The notes under the pieces: model-generated
Databases searched by the model: none
The model's input: only the letters and a program-made list of their open reading frames with translations
Told to the model about the DNA's origin: nothing
NCBI GenBank assembly: GCA_008931825.1
Contig: QXVZ01034699.1
Location: 62,001 to 126,000, forward strand
Direction of reading: 5' to 3'
Source of the DNA: Phallusia fumigata
Lineage: Eukaryota > Chordata > Ascidiacea > Phlebobranchia > Ascidiidae
Length of the DNA: 64,000 bases
Part shown: in pieces, positions 58,901 through 64,000 of the stretch
How the letters are laid out: every line of letters starts with the position of its first letter
Numbering within the stretch: the first letter of the stretch is position 1
Made by a program: the position numbers and the translations under genes

Positions 58901-61900
58901 TTCATGTTTACCACCACAATACATCACAAGCTGCAATTTGTCCTTTTGTTTTAATTTTGCCTGGTTAACTGAAAAATAGAACTATTATAATAAAACTTCA
59001 AATTGCCTGAAATGATTTTGTCAACCAACAAGCCTATATGTTGATGTGTAGTTTTCTATGGCTGACTTGGATGGAGGAATGTTTGAGGAGGAAGAGGCAG
59101 GTGTTCCAACTCCTCCAGATGATACTGATGAAATTCACCACCAACTCAAACCAAATACTGTTGCATATCAAGCCACCATTGCTGCAACAACGACAGCAGA
59201 TATTGCAAGTGGGTAAAACATAAATGACCTAACATAAAATGGCCTGTATTAATATGTATGTGTTACCATTGTTTCCAGCTAATGTTGACTTGCAAAGGAT
59301 ATATCCCACTCCACCATCTTTGGAACCTTGTCAGCCTTTTTCCCCTGAGATTCGACAAGCTTTACCCCAGCCGCTGACCAATGACAACCTCCTATCATCA
59401 CCTGAACAAATAATTCCTTGCCAGTACAGAAATGGCCCCATAGACCGTGATCAGCCAGATCTGCAGCCAAATTTTGCAAATGGGAGTCTTTCTTCCCCAA
59501 AATCTACAAGACATTCTGAGTTGCATATAACACACAACTCTAACAAAACAGAAAACTACCCAACACCCCATGCATATGCTCCTGTGAAGTGCCTTACTTT
59601 TGACCTACCTCTTAGTACTGTGTCCTATACTCCAACATGGCAGGTTTGTAACTCTGCTTAATCTAATCAAAGTTTATTTTCTGATTTTGTTGCCTTGTTT
59701 TAGCTCCCAGCAACCATCGTACAGCCTTCTCCTGCCTATCCTTTACCTACCCCAAGCGAGGAGTATGTTGGCTTTCAGCCACTAACTCCTGCAACTCCTG
59801 CTACATGTGTTAGAACTCCAGGCACACCAGGCCGTACATCAGTCAAAACCCCAGCCTCTGTTCAGGCATTCCAACAATCTCCTGCTCAGTTGTCTGTTCC
59901 AACACCAAGAACTCCTGGTCGCACTGGCATTCGAAGTGTTGACCAATTAGATTCCCCTGTGTCATCGATGGCTACACCGTCCTCTCTTGTAACTCCAAGG
60001 CGCAACTACTATGACCAACATGGCAATGCTGCAATTTCAATGAACCTTTTGTTGTCAGACTCAGTTATGAATCTGTTTCGGGATCATTCATTTGATCAAT
60101 GTGCTTTGTGTGTGTGTAACTCCACCATTACTGGGTCTGATGTAGAGTTTGAATATTTACCTGCTGTATCTGGAAAAGAGTCTCCATTTGCTTGTACTTG
60201 CGGCTTTAGGTGGGGAATTTTTTTATTGTACTGGGAAATTTTTTATGCACAATAATTGTTAAATTAACTATTTCTGCAGTGCTGTCCGAAATCGAATGGC
60301 ATCAGTTGGCAGTGGGCTGTTTTTAGAAGACGAATTTGATGTGGTTGGAAAACGATTCGAGAACACCATTTTGGATTTTAGAGAAGCAGAGTTTAAAAAA
60401 ACACACCATTTGAGCCAATCAAAAGTGGCCCAGAATTCTGCTGAAATTGAGGGTAAGGTAGAACTGAGATTGACAATGTAATGAGTTGCCTCAAAAATTT
60501 AATTTTTGTACTTTCAGATGAGATTATTCGAATTATTTTGGAACATTGTTCATCTACATTTAGTATTATTGACATATGCAAACCAACTGTGGGAAATTCT
60601 CCAGCTTCAAATCATGACAATGTCATAGTAACTCATGGTGATTGTGTTAAACAAAATTTTGTGTTTTAAATATTCCAATTTCAAACAAAATAAATTTCAT
60701 AGCTTAAGTGAAGCAATACGTATCAGCAGTTTGAAAAATTGCCTGCCTTTTCAGATATAAGTGAAGCCTTTGCTCAAGCTTTGAGTGCAAGCCTTTCAGC
60801 AATGGAACCTCCTCTGAAAATAGAAATTGATGTGTTGAATCCTCCACCCATACATTCATGGAAGCAAACAGAAAGTTAGTTAATCATATTTTTATTTGCT
60901 ACAAATAAATGTAAAAATTCTAAATTAGTGATTTTACAGCTGCTATTTAATGTTGAGCAAAGACGTAATGAATACTAATAAAATATCTTTCAACCTAACA
61001 TCAATGTTCAATTTTACTGCATACACATAATTACTGTTGTCATCAACTGCATAACAGGTGATGTATTAAAGTGTGCCAACACTTTGGATGTTTTTCGATT
61101 GCTTATATCATTGAAGCCAGTCTTGCAAGATGCAATTCAAAAGAAAAGAACAACGAGATCGTTCGGAACAACGCAACATGTAAAAGGCCCCTTAACGTGG
61201 CGAGAGTTTTGCAAAGAAGCTGGAAAAAGTAAACACTTAAAGAACTAAGAAAGAAGCTCTGGTTGACTAATATTTCATTTTAGATGCTGAACCTCAACCT
61301 ATTCCATCAATGGTTGTTGGTTATGACCAGGATTGGTTGTGTGTGTCTCCGCAGGCGTTGAATTACTGGGAAAAATTGTTTCTTGAACCTTACTCTCGCC
61401 AACGTGACGTTGCATATGTTGTCATGTGCCCCGATGACAATAATGTTTTAACTGCAACAAAAACTTTCTTTAAAGAACTGGGTTCAGTATATGAGGTGAG
61501 GCAGCAAACCTACCAGTCATATTTACCTGCTGCAAAACACATTTAAATGCATTAAATGCATAGTTTGGATGTTTCCCATTCTCTACCTACAGATACTTCA
61601 GTATTTAGTCAAAATTAATTTATGGGTCCCCTTTCAAGAAGGGGACACATTGTATTTACTTGTTTTTTCTGCTAAAAATATACACATCAATATATATCAA
61701 CTAAAATGAGTTTGTTTCCACATTTTAGTCCAGAAAAAGTTGTTCCAATAACTTGTTCACACATGATAGATGGGCCCCTGAAGTTGTGCACTCCCAGTTC
61801 ACCCACAGGCCCCCAAAACGTAAAAATTTTAAAACAGCAATTTTTTACTAAGTAAGTCACCTAGAAGTTTCCTATTTCAAGAGTTAATGCAATAAAAAGT

Positions 61901-64000
61901 ATTTTCTGCCTTTAATTTGAATTTACCCATTTTTCTACCTTTTCAACCCCAAATATTCAGTTTTTGTTTACATGAGTTTGTTCCCACATTTTGGTCAGGA
62001 AGGAGTTGTTCAAACTTCCTCAAATTTTCACACATAATAGATGGGTATCTTAAGTTGTGCATTGACAACTTCTTACCCCACCCCCCCCCAGTTCTCCTGC
62101 ATTTAGTTATGCATTAGTTATATTATGCTGTGAAACACGATCCATAACAGCAGCTCTGCTGGCAAAGCATATGTGTCGTCTATCTTAGGGCAAAATGTTG
62201 ATGTTAACCGAAACCGAGTTAAAAAAGGTCATTAATATTTTATGCCACACAGCCAAAGTTTGGCTTTGAAACAATCAAAGGTTAGCCAGGTTAGTCTACA
62301 AGTCTTGCGCAACACAGCTTTCTGCCCTAAATGCAAAGCAAGTGAATGACACATTTTACGACCGGCGCAGTGCAACTGTTACTGCTTCACCCATGTAGCA
62401 GATTTTTACTTGGAAATATGTTCGTTATATCATGTGAAATACGAGTATTAACATATCTGGTGACTTGGTACCGCTTTACCGAAACTGCAAAGGGTCATAG
62501 AGAGTTCATAGTCCTGTTGACTGCAGCACAGCCAAACTATACTGCTTGTCCACAGTGAAGTTTGCATATTAATTAGTGTGGCTGAGGCTAAATTTCCTTT
62601 TCTTTGTTTCAAATAAAAAGGTTACATAACTAAAACTGACCATGTCATAATAGCTTCCTTACCATTTAGCAATTGCATGGGACCCATACATGTATGCTTG
62701 CAGAACACAATTATGTTATAAAATGCTATGATATATAGATACCCACTGAAATGCATGTAATAGTTGCATATCCTTTGTAAAAAATAGGACATGGCATATG
62801 TGGAAAATATCAATTTAGGGTTGTAGTATGTGTGCAATGACAATGCAGAAAATGCCGCCCAATATTTATTTAGCAATTACTGGTGATTAAGCTCCTAGGC
62901 ACATATTTTTTTGTCTATTTGAACAGTAAGAATGTTTTGCAGTCTTGTCGATTGGGAAAACTGAAACCTATCAACCGTGTTTTGCGGGATGGCGGATTGC
63001 TGCGAATTAATGAGAACAATGGAAATTTATCCCAGACACCTCTGGACAGCTGGTTCCAAGAATACATTGGATCAGGTTGGCTTTTTGAAACTCTGTTAGT
63101 TTTTGGCTTTTTGACAGAATAAACAAGCATTTTTTGCTGCAGTTAAGCACATGGACAAATCAGTTTCGGAGGACAGCATTCGCAAGCTGCTACTTTATGC
63201 CAAATCAACAGTTGACATACTTGGTTAGTTGTTTGAAAAAACTGTAAAATCTGTCTACCTAGCACTAAATAGTATTTAGTTGAACATGCTGTGCTATTCC
63301 ACATTCTTGTAATCATTAGTTTCCTTTTCTGTCAACTTAAAGCTATGTTTACGTTTCTGCGAAATAGCTTTTTTTATTTAAATGTTATTTTCATTCTCAA
63401 TAAAAGAAACAAAAAAAATCTTTTGTTACAAATATTTACCTACTGTTTAGCCCCTCTGCTCAATTCTGAACCAAGTTTGGATTTGTCATCGCTTCATGTT
63501 CGTGACACGCGATCACGATCTCAAAACACAACCTCGAATATCTTCCAATTTTCTAATTACAACTCCCACTCGCAAAATGCTTCCAATACTACCTCGCAAA
63601 ACAGGTTGGTTAATTACATTACAAATATTTATGTGGCTTCTACATCCAGTAACTCATATTCTTGTAGCCCCAAGGAAACTCGCAATGGTTTGACATCATA
63701 CAACGCAGCAACTGCGGCAAGCATTGTTGTGTTTTTTCTTGATCCTTTTCACGGTTGCCTGTCCCAAGGACTGTGGCAGTGTTTTGTAATGTTGCAAAAG
63801 AAACTCAGCAAACCTTTGTGCGGTCATGTATTTTTTCAGGTACTTGTATTTTGTAACAAGACGTTAAAGGACAGTCTTCACTAAACCTTGTGCACTGGGT
63901 AGGTTATTCCAGTCGAAAAAATGTCACAGGCGACCACATCTTGCGATCAGGATTCATTTGTTCACAACATCCGCTCATTAGCCTTTAACACATTTGCACA
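40950..64000 (+). CDS. MED13: MED13, Mediator CDK8-module subunit (31 exons visible, 3' end outside window)
   Basis: Links the CDK8 kinase module to core Mediator in the nucleus. Exons: 40950-41018, 41079-41234, 44963-45047, 49797-49881, 51473-51553, 52933-53081, 53251-53387, 53499-53571, 55060-55161, 55222-55338, 55451-55592, 55914-56000, 56070-56529, 56639-56808, 57394-57527, 57587-57810, 58700-58775, 58831-58889, 59052-59208, 59279-59643, 59704-60209, 60280-60452, 60518-60637, 60755-60874, 61058-61228, 61284-61495, 62943-63075, 63143-63223, 63451-63604, 63668-63839, 63903-64000+. The frame is open for about 1,622 residues (human protein 2,174). Family marks: [52 protein letters not shown] (N-terminal domain); [15 protein letters not shown] (about 856); [15 protein letters not shown]...FACTCGF Cys cluster (about 1110-1148); [46 protein letters not shown] (MedPIWI region); [10 protein letters not shown]. 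Exon 2 may instead end at 41249. Vertebrate MED13 and MED13L are not distinguished. Confidence 0.94.
41266..42600 (+). repeat. Modular intron repeats of MED13 intron 2, broken by an N gap
   Basis: A worn type B piece (CACACATGATAGATGGG near 41377) precedes a clean head at 41618 (TTATTATGGGTCCCCTTCC with inverted AAGGGGAC). The gap follows, and after it a clean tail: GTGTGGGGACCCATATG, GCAGAAACAATCATG, GGACCCAATGTAATG, GAGAACGCCACCTCTCTAG ending at about 42597. ATGGGTCCCC in the head and GGGGACCCAT in the tail are mutually inverted. Sense orientation. Confidence 0.8.
41680..42297. other. Assembly gap of 618 N
   Basis: A run of N between the T-tract of a repeat head and the tail of the same repeat family. 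The long open frames across it are meaningless. The missing bases are probably repeat body. Confidence 0.99.
42763..43085 (+). repeat. Dispersed repeat with TTCTAGAATAGTT motif, second copy
   Basis: GGGATGTTCAAAGTATAATAGC, CTATTCTAGAATAGTTG, ATATCGAATCCAAGTC and GGATGATTTTCCTTT occur in the same order as at 2690-3130. In MED13 intron 2; class unknown. Confidence 0.55.
43190..44327 (-). mobile_element. TIR element, family X, copy 2 (reverse), split by a hAT insertion
   Basis: The reverse complement starts CAGTGGCGCAACTAGCCGGA at about 44327 and follows copy 1 (1760-2423) through TTTAAATCCCACTGAC and TCTGTAATTTC. It is then interrupted by the element at 43268-44008 and resumes as ATTAGAAGCC. 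The far end fades near 43190. Confidence 0.75.
43268..44008. mobile_element. hAT-like element, 741 bp, perfect 8-bp target duplication
   Basis: Ends CAGTGTTTCCCAACC and GGTTGGGAATCACTG are inverted, with subterminal GTGGTACGCG motifs on both sides. It is flanked by identical GTATAAGC at 43260-43267 and 44009-44016. No transposase was recognised, so it is probably non-autonomous. It sits inside family X copy 2. Confidence 0.9.
45148..45265 (+). repeat. Degenerate GACTCC-rich tandem repeat
   Basis: GGGAGTCAGAG is followed by repeated (T)GACTC(C/A)GACTCCYAGTATYWCTAG(A/G)ATGC units of about 30 bp, three to four copies. Just after the donor of the MED13 exon at 44963. Non-coding. Confidence 0.65.
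45985..46510 (+). repeat. Modular intron repeat, head plus type B body
   Basis: The head TTATGGGTCCCCTTCCATGA with AAGGGGACAC is followed by a long T-rich tract and the type B body (TTGTTCCCACGTTTGACC, TTTCACATATGATTGATGC, TTCACCCACAGGCCCCC). The tail is absent or worn. MED13 intron 3, sense orientation. Confidence 0.75.
46675..48394. mobile_element. hAT-like element, about 1.7 kb
   Basis: Ends CAGGGGCGGATCTAG and CTAAATCCGCCCATG are inverted. The flanks AGCTCAAT (46667-46674) and ACCTGAAT (48395-48402) match at 6 of 8 positions. It has GGGGGTGTTC near both ends. No transposase similarity was seen. About 100 bp of its length is an assembly duplication (N at 46847). Confidence 0.7.
46747..46947 (+). 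repeat. Assembly duplication around single N at 46847
   Basis: 46747-46846 (100 bp) is repeated at 46848-46947 without any difference that I could see. Confidence 0.9.
48690..49275 (+). repeat. Tail of modular intron repeat, split by a hAT MITE
   Basis: The tail order GTGGGGACACATATG, GCAGAAACAAACATG, GGACCCAATTTAATG, GAGAACATTTTGAGGTGGT is cut by the MITE at 48873-49232. It continues as GGTGGTATGTGG and ends GAGAACGCCACCTCTCTGG at about 49275. MED13 intron 3, sense orientation. Confidence 0.8.
48873..49232. mobile_element. hAT-like MITE, sibling of 32040-32438
   Basis: A 360-bp element with ends CATAGGTGTCGATTCC and AAATTGACGCTTATG. It shares GGGTGGCAGCCATTATAAAA, TTGTGCTATATGCACCGA and GATCATTTCGCCACCCCAC with the copy upstream of COQ7. 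Flanks are GGTGGTTG (48865-48872) and GGTGGTAT (49233-49240), 6 of 8 matching. Confidence 0.85.
50505..51190 (+). repeat. Worn intron repeat pieces
   Basis: Tail-like (GGGGACTTGTGTGTTTCTGG, GCAGAAACAAGCATGTC) and type-A-unit-like (TTACCTGTTGTCCCTCC, GCCCCAGAAGGTACCC) segments in MED13 intron 4, sense orientation. Borders are uncertain. Confidence 0.5.
51609..52367. mobile_element. hAT-like element, 759 bp, ATTCGG-rich ends
   Basis: Ends TAGTGATGCACCGAAT and GCTTCGTCACATCACTA are inverted with mismatches. Subterminal runs of TTCGGCCGAA-like words occur on both sides. Flanked by ATAGTCAG (51601-51608) and ATAGTCAC (52368-52375), 7 of 8 matching. Non-coding, in MED13 intron 5. Confidence 0.85.
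52565..52900 (+). repeat. Modular intron repeat, head plus type B body
   Basis: TATTGGTCCTCTTTCAGAAAAGG head remnant, T-rich tract and type B body (TTGACCCACAGGCCCCC at about 52740). It ends close to the acceptor of the MED13 exon at 52933. Sense orientation. Confidence 0.65.
53625..54900 (+). repeat. Modular intron repeat, type A body with worn tandem units and full tail
   Basis: T-rich tract, type A body (TTTGGATGAAACTTTTACAGC) and about six units with CAGCAGTTACCC..CTAGCCCC. The tail is complete: GTGTGGGGACCCATGCG, GCAGAAACAATCATGTC, GCCACCCTTCTAG ending at about 54898. It occupies most of the MED13 intron 53572-55059; sense orientation. Confidence 0.75.
55635..55895 (+). repeat. Short intron repeat nearly filling a 321-bp MED13 intron
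   Basis: Head remnant (GGGCCCCTTAGGGGGTCATACG), type B piece (TTTAACACATGATGGATGGG) and tail (GGACCCATTGTAATGCGG, CTGCCTCTGTAG) between the exons at 55451 and 55914. Sense orientation. Confidence 0.65.
56925..57350 (+). repeat. Worn type A intron repeat
   Basis: AATTAGAAGAAATTTGGACAG units, then an eroded tail ending GAACCCTTGCAG near 57350. It fills most of the MED13 intron 56809-57393. Sense orientation. Confidence 0.5.
57850..58665 (+). repeat. Worn intron repeat in MED13 intron 16
   Basis: Type-B-like pieces (TTTGCAGATGATAGATGG near 57888) and a tail (GGTGACCCATGTGTTTATGC, GCCAAGGGAATAGGGG, ACACCACCACTCT) ending near 58655, just before the exon at 58700. Sense orientation. Confidence 0.5.
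61615..62865 (+). repeat. Modular intron repeat, type B, in MED13 intron 26
   Basis: The head TTTATGGGTCCCCTTTCAAG with AAGGGGACAC is followed by two type B bodies (CACACATGATAGATGGG at 61760 and CACACATAATAGATGGG at 62028). The tail GGGACCCATACATGTATGC ... AATGCCGCCC ends near 62860. Sense orientation, filling most of the intron 61496-62942. Confidence 0.7.

Noticed and set aside
63291-63884. 197-codon single open frame read as one exon
   Set aside because: The reading crosses two short GT-AG introns (63605-63667 and 63840-63902); removing them restores the MED13 sequence [12 protein letters not shown] and [12 protein letters not shown].

Overview
The window is animal nuclear DNA, most likely from an ascidian tunicate of the Ciona type. 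Four protein genes could be reconstructed exon by exon, all on the + strand. All introns are GT-AG and several are very short (about 55-65 bp). The DNA is AT-rich. Three genes have a good splice acceptor just upstream of the start ATG with no 5' exon in sight, as expected for spliced-leader trans-splicing in tunicates. The genus is inferred and not proven here.

Layout. (1) 164-21144 holds the last 32 coding exons (1,561 residues, frame unbroken) of a myotonic dystrophy kinase-related Cdc42-binding kinase (MRCK, CDC42BPA/B class): the rest of the kinase domain, coiled coil, C1, PH, CNH and CRIB. The first kinase exons lie upstream of the window. (2) 21145-26054 is the 3' UTR and intergenic DNA, with one broken BEL/Pao fragment. 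(3) 26064-28755 is a complete nine-exon POLDIP2 gene (YccV-like plus ApaG domains). (4) 28756-32490 is intergenic: a second, opposite-strand broken BEL/Pao fragment, a foldback and a hAT-type MITE. (5) 32509-34032 is a complete five-exon COQ7 gene (216 aa). (6) 34033-40930 is intergenic with small repeats and one unrecognised protein-like stretch. (7) 40950-64000 holds the first 31 exons of Mediator subunit MED13 (about 1,622 residues); its C-terminal part continues beyond the window.

The genes are housekeeping or regulatory and show no operon-like spacing. COQ7 (ubiquinone synthesis) and POLDIP2 (largely mitochondrial in other animals) are neighbours but 3.7 kb apart. MRCK is a Cdc42 effector that phosphorylates myosin regulators. 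MED13 belongs to the CDK8 kinase module of Mediator.

Two non-gene patterns stand out. First, a modular repeat family (palindromic GGGTCCCCTTCC head, T-rich tract, one of two bodies, sometimes a 129-bp tandem array, and a tail ending near GCCACCTCTCTAGT) fills many introns. Every copy I could find is intronic and in gene-sense orientation. Second, every isolated single N (seven of them) sits between abutting near-identical direct copies of 100-558 bp, which marks unmerged overlaps in the assembly and not biology. Several hAT-like elements with 8-bp target duplications, two of them nested in other repeats, complete the picture.
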